NCBI RefSeq assembly: GCF_030863805.1
Contig: NZ_CP132957.1
Coordinates: forward strand, 434,001 to 498,000
Length of the DNA stretch: 64,000 nucleotides
DNA from: Kineothrix sp. MB12-C1
Lineage (GTDB): Bacteria > Bacillota > Clostridia > Lachnospirales > Lachnospiraceae
Direction: 5' to 3'
A program made the position numbers and the translations under genes. How positions within the stretch are numbered: the stretch's first letter is position 1; every line of letters begins with the position of its first letter. This document shows, one piece after another, positions 19,658 to 29,275 of this stretch. The notes beneath the pieces were generated by a model, which saw nothing but the letters and a program-made list of their open reading frames with translations, had not been told where the DNA came from and did no database searches.

Positions 19658-20496
19658 ACGCTTCTCCCCTCAATATATCCTGTAACCCCTTTGGTATATT
19701 TTCTTTCCTCTATCTGCATTCCATTTTTAGGCATTGCCCGCCGCAAGGCTTTCGTATATGGATGGTGCAGCTTAGATTCCTGTGCGAAGTCTAAAGCCTG
19801 CACTTCTTCCAAAGTCATTCCTTCATAAAATACCACAATTCGGTCTGCCGTCTCCACTGCCAATTCCAGGTCATGAGTAATCAGTAATACTGCCGCACCC
19901 TCATTAGCAATTTCCCGAAAATGGCTCATTACACGTTTTGCCGATGTAATATCCAAGCCGGGGGTAGGTTCATCTGCAATTACCAACTTCGGCCGCTCCA
20001 TGACTGCTGTAGAAATAAGAACCCTTCGTGCCATACCTCCGGAAAGTTCAAAGGGATAGAGATTTTCCGTTTCTTTTCCCAGTCCATAACGGTCTAAAAT
20101 CTGAAAGGTCTTTTCTTTGGATACACTATCCTTAGCATTCTTGCGTATCTGAGGACCGACTTTCATCAGTGGATCCAGATAGGATACATTTTGCGGCACT
20201 AATACGATTTCCTTTCCACGCAACTGCCTTGTTCTTTCTTCTGTGAGCGGAGTACCGTAATAACTCAACGTTCCATTCATAGATGCATTATAAGGCAATA
20301 TCCCTAAAATAGCATGAGCGAGCAGACTTTTTCCACTTCCGCTGGCACCTACAATTGCCACTATTTCTTTTTCATAGACAATGATATTCAAATCTTTTAT
20401 AGCTTGTACCTGTCTTCTTTTAAAAATTCCCGCATACTGCGAAAAGGAAACGGATAAATTCTCTATCTTAAGAACCGGTATTCTTTCCACTTTCAT
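19654..20496 (-). CDS. ABC transporter ATP-binding protein (NikD-like)
   Basis: A 280-aa ATPase of the peptide/nickel (DppD/NikD) family. It has Walker A GASGSGKSLL, Q-loop PQNVSYLDP, signature ELSGGMARRV, Walker B LVIADEPTPGLD and an H-loop histidine in LITHDLE. The C-terminal extension (HHPYTKALRRAMPKNGMQ) is the oligopeptide/nickel-type tail that follows the second half. It energises transport through the two neighbouring permeases. Confidence 0.92.
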   Translation of the reverse strand: MKVERIPVLKIENLSVSFSQYAGIFKRRQVQAIKDLNIIVYEKEIVAIVGASGSGKSLLAHAILGILPYNASMNGTLSYYGTPLTEERTRQLRGKEIVLVPQNVSYLDPLMKVGPQIRKNAKDSVSKEKTFQILDRYGLGKETENLYPFELSGGMARRVLISTAVMERPKLVIADEPTPGLDITSAKRVMSHFREIANEGAAVLLITHDLELAVETADRIVVFYEGMTLEEVQALDFAQESKLHHPYTKALRRAMPKNGMQIEERKYTKGVTGYIEGRSV

Positions 20497-20501
20497 CCTC
20501 C

Positions 20502-21323
20502 TTACTCATGTACGCTGGCAGGATCAAGGGCTCTTCTTGTCACACTGCCAATATAATCGAATAATATAACTGTTACCACTAATGAAAGTCCCGGGAAGAC
20601 CACAAGCCACCAATTCCCCGTAAGCAGATGACGAATGCTTTCGGAAAGAATAACACCGATTGCCGGTTGTTCTGAAGATAAACCAAAGCCTAAAAAAGTA
20701 ATACTCGCTTCATGCAATATGGCATGAGGAAACAGCAACACTAATCCTGTAATAAATTGCGGAACCAGGTGGGGAAGCATATGCATCCTTATAATTTTAC
20801 CCCTGCTGCTTCCTAATTTGGCCGCCACCTGTATATAACCGCTTTGCGTAAGCTGCAGCACCTCTCCTCGTATCACACGGGCAAGAGACATCCAGTGGGT
20901 ACACAATATTCCGATCACTACACCCCGAACACCTTTTCCACAAGCGAATGAGATAAGAATAAGCAGTAGAATATGGGGGATTCCCATCATAAGATCGATA
21001 AGCCCGCCAATCAATATATCTGCTGCCTTCCCCATAACTACTGCTAAAGAACCGAGTAGCAATGCGACTGCCGCACTTACCGTTGCTGTAAGCAAGCCAA
21101 TCCGTATACTCATAGAAAGCCCTGCCATCGTACGGGCAAACATATCACGTCCCATCCAGTCGGTACCGAATGGATATTGTAAGGATGGCGGCTGATTCTT
21201 ATGAATAAAATCAGTTTTCATAGCTGCCTCTGTATATAGAAATCCCAATACGAGAATACAAAGCAAAAAGGAAACCGCAGCCACAAGAAATATAGTCTTA
21301 CCTTTTCTTCCGGGAACATTCAT
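20502..21323 (-). CDS. ABC transporter permease (NikC/DppC-like)
   Basis: A 273-aa inner-membrane permease with one N-terminal and five core membrane helices. The N-terminal segment YPFGTDWMGRDMFARTMAG is the DppC/NikC signature, and an EAA-type loop (AAKLGSSRGKIIRMHMLPHL) contacts the ATPases. The start overlaps the stop of the upstream permease by four bases. Confidence 0.92.
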   Translation of the reverse strand: MNVPGRKGKTIFLVAAVSFLLCILVLGFLYTEAAMKTDFIHKNQPPSLQYPFGTDWMGRDMFARTMAGLSMSIRIGLLTATVSAAVALLLGSLAVVMGKAADILIGGLIDLMMGIPHILLLILISFACGKGVRGVVIGILCTHWMSLARVIRGEVLQLTQSGYIQVAAKLGSSRGKIIRMHMLPHLVPQFITGLVLLFPHAILHEASITFLGFGLSSEQPAIGVILSESIRHLLTGNWWLVVFPGLSLVVTVILFDYIGSVTRRALDPASVHE

Positions 21324-22309
21324 AGCCGTGCCCCCTTTCTCATACGGGGGTCTACTACTCCGTAAAGAACGTCAGCAATAAAGTTTCCTAAAAACACGAT
21401 AGAAGCACTAATAATCGTAATTCCTAAAAGCAGGGGAATATCGCCCCCAAGCCCCGCCGTTACCGCTGCCTGTCCCATACCCGGATAAGAGAAAACCTGC
21501 TCCACCAAAATAGAACCTCCGAATATCTCGCCGATAGAAGCAAATTGAAGTGTGATGGCAGGAAGCAGCACATTCCGAAGTCCATGATTCTTCAATATCT
21601 CCCACCGTTTTTCACCCCGTGCCACCGCGAACAGTACATAGTCACTCTCCATCACATCGATCATTTTTTCCCTTGTGTGCAGAATGATGTTAGATATACC
21701 GGTAATGGACAAAGTGGCTGCCGGAAGCACCGCATGCCATAACTTGTCTGACAAACTTACGGATGCCGCATCCATTCCGATAGGAACACTTAAGCCCACA
21801 GGAAATAATCTAAGCCCAACAGAAAATACGAGAAGAAATATAATCGCAAGCCAAAATGCAGGGGTACTTGCTGTCAGCAACGCATATCCTTTAATGATCC
21901 TATCGATTCTCTTTCCTCTGTTCATTCCTGATAAGATTCCAAGCACAAACCCGATTCCACCCGAAATAATCCATGCGAAAGCCATAAGCAATAGGGAACT
22001 TGATAATTTCTGCATAATAACAGATGAGACACTTTGGCGATACAAAAGAGAAATCCCCATATCTCCCCTGAGAAAATCTCCCGCCCATGCCAGATATCTT
22101 TGAAGGGGAGGCTCATTCACTCCCCAATATATTTCCAGTTTGTCGATTTGCTCCTGACTGAGAGCGCCGAGTGCCGCTTGTCCGATATTAGCCTGAAGAG
22201 GGTCTACCGGAGACAAGGACACTAAGACAAATGCTCCAATGCTCACAAAAAATATCAAAAGAAGCATTCGTATGAAATTCTTTAAGATGTGCCAAACCCA
22301 TTTTTTCAT
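21320..22309 (-). CDS. ABC transporter permease (NikB/DppB-like)
   Basis: A 329-aa permease with six membrane helices and an N-terminal anchor typical of DppB/NikB (FFVSIGAFVLVSLSPVDPLQ). The EAA loop is around AVARGEKRWEILKNHGLRNV. It lies five bases after the binding-protein gene and is coupled to the second permease. Confidence 0.92.
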   Translation of the reverse strand: MKKWVWHILKNFIRMLLLIFFVSIGAFVLVSLSPVDPLQANIGQAALGALSQEQIDKLEIYWGVNEPPLQRYLAWAGDFLRGDMGISLLYRQSVSSVIMQKLSSSLLLMAFAWIISGGIGFVLGILSGMNRGKRIDRIIKGYALLTASTPAFWLAIIFLLVFSVGLRLFPVGLSVPIGMDAASVSLSDKLWHAVLPAATLSITGISNIILHTREKMIDVMESDYVLFAVARGEKRWEILKNHGLRNVLLPAITLQFASIGEIFGGSILVEQVFSYPGMGQAAVTAGLGGDIPLLLGITIISASIVFLGNFIADVLYGVVDPRMRKGARL

Positions 22310-22314
22310 TATAA

Positions 22315-23901
22315 TTACTCAAATCTCCACTGATCCACATTATTTACAATAGACCAGCCGTGTCCATGGGGATGAATCTTTTGAGGTGTAACTTGTAAAT
22401 CACTCTTTGCCCAATATAAATGATCGATGTTCACTAACCATATCCACGGTACATCCCAATCAGTGCCGGTCTCTCCATCCCACTGTGCCTTTTTCCACAG
22501 TTCATAGGACTCTTCCAGATCTTTGCTGGTAAGTGCTTGATCCATATAAGAATCTACCGTTTCATTCTTATAGGGAGAATATGAGGCCAAGCCTGTCTCA
22601 GGCATCGTATGATAAATATTATAAAATTCCATAGGCGTATGGGCACCCCACCCCCACAGCAGCGGCTCTCTCTGCGCCCTATCGTAAGCTACATCCCAGC
22701 CTACTCCTTCAATAGTTACATCAATGCCCAATTCTTCCATCTGATTCGCCGCCTCTGCAGCCAGAGCCTGTCTTACCGAATCATTCGCAGGATAGAGAAG
22801 ATTCATTTCTGCCCTAAGCCCTTCTTTTGTACGAATACCGTCTTCCCCTGCAATCCATCCGGCCTCTTCTAATAATATAACAGCCCCGTCAAAATCATGT
22901 TCTACCACCGCACTGTTATTAAACCACGGCATTTTATCACAGACACTGTAAGCCGGCGTCCCATGGCCATTTAATACATAATCGATCATCTGCTGACGAT
23001 CAATCCCCATAGAAATCGCTCTGCGGATTGCCATGTCACTCGTCACATCATTGCCGATAGCTCCATCACTAGGGATTGCAGGCAAATTAAAACCACGGTT
23101 ATCCACGGTCTCATAACTTAGTAACTCATATCCATCTACCGCTTGTTCCGAATAGGAAGCTGCCGTATAGGCCAAATCCACCTGCCCTGCTTTCACCGCC
23201 GCAAAAGCTGCCGCTTCTTCCATAAATACGATCGTTACCTTCTTCATACGAATTTCTTCCCCATAATAATTGGGATTGGCCTCTAATATAATTTGTTGCC
23301 CTTTATCCCATTGCTTCAGCATATATCTGCCGGAGCCGATAGGTTTTTGCCCGTAATCAGGTCCATAAGCATGCTCCGGAACAATCCCTACAATTGCCAT
23401 AGTATAAGGCCATATGGAATAAGGTTCCGCCATATGGAACTGCACCGTATCATCGTCCAAAGCTTCCGCTCTATCCAACATGGTAAAATCGTTGACAGAG
23501 CTTTCCTCTTTTACCGTGTTATATGTAAACGCAACATCCTGAGCGGTAAGTTTTTCTCCATCGGTAAAAAAGACATCTTCCCTTATCTTGACCGTCCACA
23601 ACAAGCCATCATCACTCACTGAAATATCTTTCGCCAAATCATAAGCAATCTGCAAATCATTTGTAGTAACAGTGAGGGTACTTTGAATCAATGGCTCATG
23701 CACATGTTCCCCTGCACCCCAGCCATATGCCGGGTCGAATCCTGCTTCCGGCTCAGAAGTAACCCCCATGGCCACAATCACTGTATCTTTCAAAGGCTCC
23801 TGATTGTTATCTGAACCGGATAAAACTTCCTCCGGCTTACCACAGCCTGCTAAAGAAGCGAACGCTAAGCATACCGCCAGCAATACAAATACCCTTTTCA
23901 T
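22315..23901 (-). CDS. Nickel/peptide ABC substrate-binding lipoprotein
   Basis: A 528-aa SBP family 5 protein with a lipobox (SLAGC) at about residue 20. The fold signatures FTDGEKLTAQDVAFTYNTV and PIGSGRYMLKQWDKGQ are present. The C-terminal HPHGHGW cluster and several Trp/Tyr residues would suit metal (nickel or metal-chelate) binding, but a peptide ligand cannot be excluded. It is the first gene of a complete five-gene importer. The operon follows the SigH-like gene after 35 bases with no visible terminator. Confidence 0.88.
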   Translation of the reverse strand: MKRVFVLLAVCLAFASLAGCGKPEEVLSGSDNNQEPLKDTVIVAMGVTSEPEAGFDPAYGWGAGEHVHEPLIQSTLTVTTNDLQIAYDLAKDISVSDDGLLWTVKIREDVFFTDGEKLTAQDVAFTYNTVKEESSVNDFTMLDRAEALDDDTVQFHMAEPYSIWPYTMAIVGIVPEHAYGPDYGQKPIGSGRYMLKQWDKGQQIILEANPNYYGEEIRMKKVTIVFMEEAAAFAAVKAGQVDLAYTAASYSEQAVDGYELLSYETVDNRGFNLPAIPSDGAIGNDVTSDMAIRRAISMGIDRQQMIDYVLNGHGTPAYSVCDKMPWFNNSAVVEHDFDGAVILLEEAGWIAGEDGIRTKEGLRAEMNLLYPANDSVRQALAAEAANQMEELGIDVTIEGVGWDVAYDRAQREPLLWGWGAHTPMEFYNIYHTMPETGLASYSPYKNETVDSYMDQALTSKDLEESYELWKKAQWDGETGTDWDVPWIWLVNIDHLYWAKSDLQVTPQKIHPHGHGWSIVNNVDQWRFE

Positions 23902-23936
23902 TTATAAATATCCTCCAAAAGTAATTTTTATTTTTC

Positions 23937-24563
23937 CTAAAGCAATGTTCTTCGCAGCTTCCCCTTAATTCTTTGCAACGCATTATCCGTAGACTTTTCA
24001 TCCTTGCCAAGCACTTTAGCAATCTGCACATAACTCATTCCGGTAATATATAAGTCCAGCACCTGCTTCTCAAAGGAACTAAGCTCACGTTCTATCATTC
24101 GTTCCAGGTTTTCCACGTTTTCCTTATCGATTATCATTTCTTCCGGGCTTAACTCTGACCTGGAAAAAAGTACGTTAAGAAGCTCAGCCTCTTCGCCTCC
24201 CGGTTCTCCGGGAGCAGTCACCTTACTATAGAAAGAAATATACGTATTCAAAGGGGCGTGCTTTTGACGCCCCGAAGCTTGAACTGCCGTATACATCTGC
24301 CTTGATATACATAAATCTGCAAAAGTAAAAAAGCTGGCGTCCCTGCCGCTATCATAATCTCGGACAGCCTTAAATAACCCAATCATACCTTCCTGAATCA
24401 GATCCTCACCATCCGCACCTAAGATATACATGGATTTCGCCTTACTTTTAACCAGGTTCTTATATTTGTCCATAATGTAATCGATAATATCTTCTTCTCC
24501 GTCCCGAAGGCGTAAAATCAGTTCTTCATCGCTATACTGTTCATAAGAATCCCGCATATCCAC
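23937..24563 (-). CDS. sigH: SigH-type sigma-70 factor
   Basis: A 208-aa sigma factor with region 2 (DYIMDKYKNLVKSKAKSMYI, then GADGEDLIQEGMIGLFKAVRDYD) and region 4 (SSFEKQVLDLYITGMSYVQI with an HTH). The architecture and the rlmB neighbourhood fit Spo0H/SigH, the transition-phase and early sporulation sigma factor. It also has a 25-residue insertion between regions (about 110-135). The gene usually sits after yacP; here an SGNH hydrolase gene takes that slot. Confidence 0.85.
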   Translation of the reverse strand: MDMRDSYEQYSDEELILRLRDGEEDIIDYIMDKYKNLVKSKAKSMYILGADGEDLIQEGMIGLFKAVRDYDSGRDASFFTFADLCISRQMYTAVQASGRQKHAPLNTYISFYSKVTAPGEPGGEEAELLNVLFSRSELSPEEMIIDKENVENLERMIERELSSFEKQVLDLYITGMSYVQIAKVLGKDEKSTDNALQRIKGKLRRTLL

Positions 24564-24582
24564 ACCCTTTTCACCTGATTAA

Positions 24583-26358
24583 TTATTGTATAATAATCGC
24601 TTCACCGCTATATTGATAGTTATTTTGCATATCATCTGAAACATTTGTGTTACTATCATTTTGCGCATTATCTGTCTCTTCTTCCGATGGTGAAGAAGGG
24701 GGAATGATAACTGCATTATTTATTACTGCTTCGGTATTCATAGGTTCATCGATAGTATTTTCCCCGGGAGCACTTTCGCTAATGGCCCCTTGAAAAGTAC
24801 CATTTCCGCTCACTGCATCTTGTGAAAGCGCATTACCGCTAATTGTCTCTTCCCGGGAAGAGTTGCCGCTAACTGTCCCTTCCTGAAGACCGCCTCTTTC
24901 TATACTCCGAATTATCTCTGCAGCAAAATGCTCTGCCAGAATCTGATACCCCGCAGGATTACCATGCACGCCATCTGGCATATAGGTGGAGATAACCTGG
25001 GCGTCATGGGTATCGAGCATATTGGAATTATATAAATCGATAACATCTATTTCGTATTCTGCTGCCAGTTCTTTAATAGCATTTACAAAGGCCCTCTGTG
25101 GAAGAAGATAATCTCTTTGCTGCATAAGGTAATCATGCAAAATATTAGGAAGAGGGGTCGCAAATATAATCTTCGCATTGGGGTAATTCTTCTTTAAACC
25201 ACGCATGAGTCCATCCACATCACCATAAAAAGTACGCGGTTTCCGTTCCTCAATACTTCCCAGCTCTTTTGCTGAAGCGGCAAACCCATCATTCGTGCCG
25301 CCCATAACAAGTATGATATCAGAATCTTCCGGAATCTCCTTATAGCGATCCACAAAAGCTTCATCCCAATACCTTCCGTAGGAAGAACCCCCGATTCCCA
25401 GATTATAAACTTCCTGTGCATTCAAAATATTCTTCAATACGGATGGGTAGGAATACTTCTGATATTCTTCCAGATTATTCAGATTGCTTCCAGCCGTTAT
25501 ACTATCGCCCAGACAAGCGATCTTCTTATCGGAGAAATCAATATTTCTTCCGGCTATCTGTGCTTTATCCTCTCCATTCCTCTGAGTAGTCTCCGCATAA
25601 GAAGAACGAATATTCCGCCTCGCCTCTAATGTCATGCCCGACTCGCTATACTCAAACGGAATGACCTGTCCATCTACAACCGCATTGCCCGATATCGTTT
25701 CTGCTTCTTCCTGAGATACTGTATTACCGGATACTGTTTCCGCTCCTTCCGGAGATACTGTATTACCGGATATTGTTTCCGCTCCTTCCGGAGATACGTT
25801 ATTGCCCGATATTGTCTCCGCTTCTTCCGGCAATACCGAGTTACCTGATATGGTTTCTAATTCTTCAGCCGAAGGAGAGCGATCGGATATTGTTTCCCTC
25901 TGTTCCTCCTGCCCAGATGCATTGGCGGAAATACTGTCTTCTTCCGTCTCCTGAGGTCTTGCTTTTTCCGGAACATCTATAATAATCGCATTATCTTCTA
26001 CATTAGAATCATCATAAGGTTCATCCGCCGACTGACCCTCATTCGCAGATACTGCCCCTGATACCACTTCTTGTACTGCTTCTGTTTCTTGTACTATTTC
26101 TTCTTTTACTACATCGTTTATCTTCTTGTCTAAGAATTCTTGCAGGGCTTTCCCATCACCTGACAGCTTTTGAATCTCCATCTGAATATCATCAAGTTCA
26201 GACTGTACCTCCTGATTTCGCACATCCAGCTTCTCCTGGTGTACTTTTTCCCGGTACAAACTATAGCCTTTATAAAACAAAAGCACCGCAAGAACAATTG
26301 CCAATATTCCGATGATATACAATAAAACTTTCTGCATGTGATACATATCTTTTTTCAT
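24583..26358 (-). CDS. SGNH-hydrolase-like protein with repeat linkers
   Basis: A 591-aa protein with an N-terminal membrane anchor (about 10-28), a coiled-coil (35-75) and a low-complexity acidic linker. An SGNH/GDSL esterase domain follows (about 275-490): block I ACLGDSITAG, block III GGTNDGF, block V DGVHGNPAGYQ. The linker carries five copies of a 13-residue unit (ETISGNxVSPEGA), and related SGN motifs recur after the catalytic domain. It is probably an extracytoplasmic esterase acting on wall polysaccharide. The repeat number may vary between strains. Confidence 0.82.
   Translation of the reverse strand: MKKDMYHMQKVLLYIIGILAIVLAVLLFYKGYSLYREKVHQEKLDVRNQEVQSELDDIQMEIQKLSGDGKALQEFLDKKINDVVKEEIVQETEAVQEVVSGAVSANEGQSADEPYDDSNVEDNAIIIDVPEKARPQETEEDSISANASGQEEQRETISDRSPSAEELETISGNSVLPEEAETISGNNVSPEGAETISGNTVSPEGAETVSGNTVSQEEAETISGNAVVDGQVIPFEYSESGMTLEARRNIRSSYAETTQRNGEDKAQIAGRNIDFSDKKIACLGDSITAGSNLNNLEEYQKYSYPSVLKNILNAQEVYNLGIGGSSYGRYWDEAFVDRYKEIPEDSDIILVMGGTNDGFAASAKELGSIEERKPRTFYGDVDGLMRGLKKNYPNAKIIFATPLPNILHDYLMQQRDYLLPQRAFVNAIKELAAEYEIDVIDLYNSNMLDTHDAQVISTYMPDGVHGNPAGYQILAEHFAAEIIRSIERGGLQEGTVSGNSSREETISGNALSQDAVSGNGTFQGAISESAPGENTIDEPMNTEAVINNAVIIPPSSPSEEETDNAQNDSNTNVSDDMQNNYQYSGEAIIIQ
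25668..25866 (-). repeat. 39-bp tandem repeats in the SGNH gene
   Basis: Five near-identical 39-bp units encode ETISGN(T/N/A)VSPEGA. The period is 13 codons, so unit loss or gain keeps the frame. The central units are almost identical at DNA level. Confidence 0.85.
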
Positions 26359-26421
26359 AAAAATTTTATGGCCCTTTCCAATGCCTTCTTCATACCATCC
26401 GACTCTCTGTTTTTCAGCAAT

Positions 26422-27162
26422 CTATGCCATACGCTGTCTGACAATTTCATAAGCCAGAACTCCGGCTGCCACAGATGCATTCAGGGAATCGATATCCCCT
26501 TTCATAGGAATGGATGCAACAAAGTCACATTTCTCCTTTACAAGCCTTCCCACACCTTCACCTTCACTACCTATAACAAGGCCAATCGCACCTTTTAGAT
26601 TCAACTGATACATACTCGTTCCTTCCATATCTGCACAGACAAACCACAACCCTTGTTTTTTCAGTTCCTCTATTGTCTTTGTCAGATTCGTCACCTTAGC
26701 TACCGGCGTATAATTCAATGCACCTGCCGAGGTACGTGCTACCGTGGCTGTCAGACCTGCTGCCCGATTCTTCGGTATAATAACACCATGAGCCCCTGCC
26801 AGATTAGCAGTTCGTATGATGGCTCCGAGATTGTGAGGATCTTCAATATTATCTAACAGAAAGATAAATGGAGGCTCACCTTTCTTTTCGGCCGCCTGCA
26901 AAATATCCTCTACCTGAGCATACTCGTAGGCTGCCGCATAAGCGATGACCCCTTGGTGTTTCCCACTTTCGGACATTTGATCCAGTCTGTCTTTCGTTAC
27001 AAACTTCACGATACAATCCTGTTTCTTAGCCTCTCTTTTTATCGTTGCTATCGGTCCATCCTGGCATCCGTCCAGAATAAATATTTTATCAATCGGTTTT
27101 CCGGAACGAAACGCCTCGATAACCGCATTTCTTCCTTCAATGGTAAATTCTTCATATCTCAT
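26422..27162 (-). CDS. rlmB: 23S rRNA 2'-O-methyltransferase RlmB
   Basis: A 246-aa SpoU-type methyltransferase. An L30e-like N-terminal substrate-binding domain (1-75) precedes the alpha/beta-knot. The three SpoU motifs are LLDNIEDPHNLGAIIRTANL, VIGSEGEGVGRL and IPMKGDIDSLNASVAAGVLAYE. RlmB methylates G2251 (E. coli numbering) in the peptidyl-transferase P loop. It belongs to the conserved cysE-cysS-mrnC-rlmB order of Firmicutes. Confidence 0.95.
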   Translation of the reverse strand: MRYEEFTIEGRNAVIEAFRSGKPIDKIFILDGCQDGPIATIKREAKKQDCIVKFVTKDRLDQMSESGKHQGVIAYAAAYEYAQVEDILQAAEKKGEPPFIFLLDNIEDPHNLGAIIRTANLAGAHGVIIPKNRAAGLTATVARTSAGALNYTPVAKVTNLTKTIEELKKQGLWFVCADMEGTSMYQLNLKGAIGLVIGSEGEGVGRLVKEKCDFVASIPMKGDIDSLNASVAAGVLAYEIVRQRMA

Positions 27163-27257
27163 AGTTCACTCTCTGACCTCATCCATTTCTTAATATACTG
27201 TTGTATGGGTACAACATTCAAAATCCGCCCTATCCGGGCTACTTTCTCATATTTGGC

Positions 27258-27312
27258 GGGTCCCAAAGTCATGTTTTTTCATGCAAGCATGAAACGCATG
27301 ACCTTTTGACCC
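27258..27312. repeat. Long nested hairpin between rlmB and mrnC
   Basis: GGGTCCCAAAGTCATG pairs with CATGACCTTTTGACCC (three mismatches), and inside it TTCATG-CAAG-CATGAA forms a second perfect stem. It looks like a REP-type palindromic unit rather than a simple terminator. It may process or attenuate the cysE-rlmB transcript. Confidence 0.6.
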
Positions 27313-27406
27313 TGGTATTATATTTCATTATATATCTTCCGCACTGCAAACATCCATAGAATATAAGAAAATTAAGCTTTTCTTAAATAAATATTCATAA
27401 ACTTCC

Positions 27407-27841
27407 TTACAGTTCTACTCCGATCTTACGGAAACCTATCTGAACTAAGGCAATCAGCCTGTCCATCTCATCTTGAAGATAAAGATAACCTAATAACGCC
27501 TCTAATCCCGTTGCCTTCCTATAATCGCTGGCTGTCGCATTTTTCGCCTTCGTATAGGTCTTGGCATTCCTTCCCCGCTTATATACCGCCAGCTCTTCCG
27601 GTGTCAATTCCTCCAACAGCGCATCCCCCATCGCCGCCTGGGTGCCCGCATTCACATATTTAATTGCCATATTATGTAGATTATTGGCAGAACGATTCCC
27701 CCGTTCCACCACAACAGTTCTCACAATTACATCGTAAATACTATCTCCGATATAAGCAAGCGTAAGAGGCGAATATTCTTTAATATCCACCTCTTTGCAA
27801 TGAAATTCTGTTTTCAGTTTCTTAATTAAGCTCTTTTCCAT
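27407..27841 (-). CDS. mrnC: Mini-ribonuclease III
   Basis: A 144-aa RNase III catalytic domain without a double-stranded RNA-binding domain. The signature LAYIGDSIYDVIVRTVVVERG contains the metal-binding Asp. The later RGRNAKTYTKAKNATASDYRKATG and EALLGYLYL segments are typical of MrnC, which matures 23S rRNA 5' and 3' ends. The start overlaps the cysS stop by 16 bases. Confidence 0.94.
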   Translation of the reverse strand: MEKSLIKKLKTEFHCKEVDIKEYSPLTLAYIGDSIYDVIVRTVVVERGNRSANNLHNMAIKYVNAGTQAAMGDALLEELTPEELAVYKRGRNAKTYTKAKNATASDYRKATGLEALLGYLYLQDEMDRLIALVQIGFRKIGVEL

Positions 27842-29244
27842 TTAACACCTTCACGGGTATCTTCCAGAATAATCCCCTTTTCCAATAACTCATTACGGAT
27901 TTCATCCGCTCTCGCGAAGTCCTTTCCTTTTCTCGCCGCCTGCCTTGCCTCAATAAGGGCTTCGATATCAGCATCGAGAAGTTCTGCCTTCTTCTCCACG
28001 ATTAGACCGCAAATATCCGCAAGCGTAACGATGATATCCTTTAATTCTCTGATGAACTCTGCACTCTTTGCTGCATCCGCATTGGTATTGGCGAACTTCA
28101 CCAATTCAAAGATCGCGGAAATAGCATCTGCCGTATTGAAATCATCATCCATCGCTTCATCGAATTTTTCTAAAAAGAGGTTCGCTTCTTTAAGTAGAGC
28201 ATTCTCCTTTTCACTTAACGATCCGGAAGATGCATTTTCTAACAAATAATTCAAATTGCTGACGCTCGTTACGATCCTCTCATATCCACTCTTTGCTGAA
28301 TCCATCAAATCAGCGCTGAAATTAAGGGGGCTTCTATAATGTGCGGAAAGCATAAAGAAACGAAGTACCTGCAAGTCATATTTTTCAGCGATATCCCTTA
28401 CTGTAAAGAAGTTTCCTGAGGATTTGGACATCTTTCTATTGTCGATATTTAAAAAGGCGTTGTGCATCCAATATTTAGCAAAAGACTTCCCATTTGCCGC
28501 CTCCGACTGTGCAATTTCATTTTCATGATGAGGGAATACCAAATCTTCTCCGCCCGCATGAATATCGATTTCATCGCCCAAATACTTCTTACTCATCACA
28601 GAACACTCTATGTGCCAGCCGGGGCGGCCGTTGCACCATGGAGATTCCCAGTAAGGCTCATCATTCTTTTTCGGCTTCCAGAGAACGAAATCCAGCGAAT
28701 CTTCCTTTTGATTTTCCCCTGATACGAGAAGCGAACGATTCCCTCCTTGCAGATCATCCAGATTCTTGTGGGAGAGCTTCCCATACTCCTTGAACTTACG
28801 CGTTCTATAGTATACCGTTCCATCTTCCGCCTGATAGGCGAAGCCCTTGTCGATCAGATCCTTTATCATATCGAGCATACCGTCAATTTCATTGGTTGCA
28901 AGAGGATGGGTTGTGGCCGGTCTTACGTTCATCGCTTCCATATCCTTCTTACATTCCTCAATATAGCGTTCGGAAATAACGGCCGCATCCACGCCTTCTT
29001 CGATCGCTTTTTTAATAATCTTATCGTCTACATCTGTGAAGTTGGATACATAGTTCACTTCATATCCCTTATGTTCCATATAGCGTCTTACCGTATCGAA
29101 TACAATCATCGGTCTCGCATTTCCGATGTGAATCAGGTTGTATACTGTCGGGCCGCAGACATACATCTTTACCTTTCCCGGTTCTAACGGTATGAATTCT
29201 TCCTTTTTCTTAGATAACGTATTATAAACTTTCATCTTTTTCAA
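27826..29244 (-). CDS. cysS: Cysteinyl-tRNA synthetase
   Basis: A 472-aa class I synthetase. It has the HIGH-type motif HIGNA within GPTVYNLIHIGNARP, zinc ligands including the first Cys of MYVCGPTVY, and WHIECSVMS, HHENEIAQSEA and KMSKSSGN (KMSKS). The C-terminal DALR/anticodon-binding helices end in GVKWKRA. It charges tRNA-Cys. It is cotranscribed with cysE under a Cys T-box. Confidence 0.97.
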   Translation of the reverse strand: MKKMKVYNTLSKKKEEFIPLEPGKVKMYVCGPTVYNLIHIGNARPMIVFDTVRRYMEHKGYEVNYVSNFTDVDDKIIKKAIEEGVDAAVISERYIEECKKDMEAMNVRPATTHPLATNEIDGMLDMIKDLIDKGFAYQAEDGTVYYRTRKFKEYGKLSHKNLDDLQGGNRSLLVSGENQKEDSLDFVLWKPKKNDEPYWESPWCNGRPGWHIECSVMSKKYLGDEIDIHAGGEDLVFPHHENEIAQSEAANGKSFAKYWMHNAFLNIDNRKMSKSSGNFFTVRDIAEKYDLQVLRFFMLSAHYRSPLNFSADLMDSAKSGYERIVTSVSNLNYLLENASSGSLSEKENALLKEANLFLEKFDEAMDDDFNTADAISAIFELVKFANTNADAAKSAEFIRELKDIIVTLADICGLIVEKKAELLDADIEALIEARQAARKGKDFARADEIRNELLEKGIILEDTREGVKWKRA

Positions 29245-29275
29245 CCCTTTCCATTTTCTTTCGAAGCTTTTCTAT

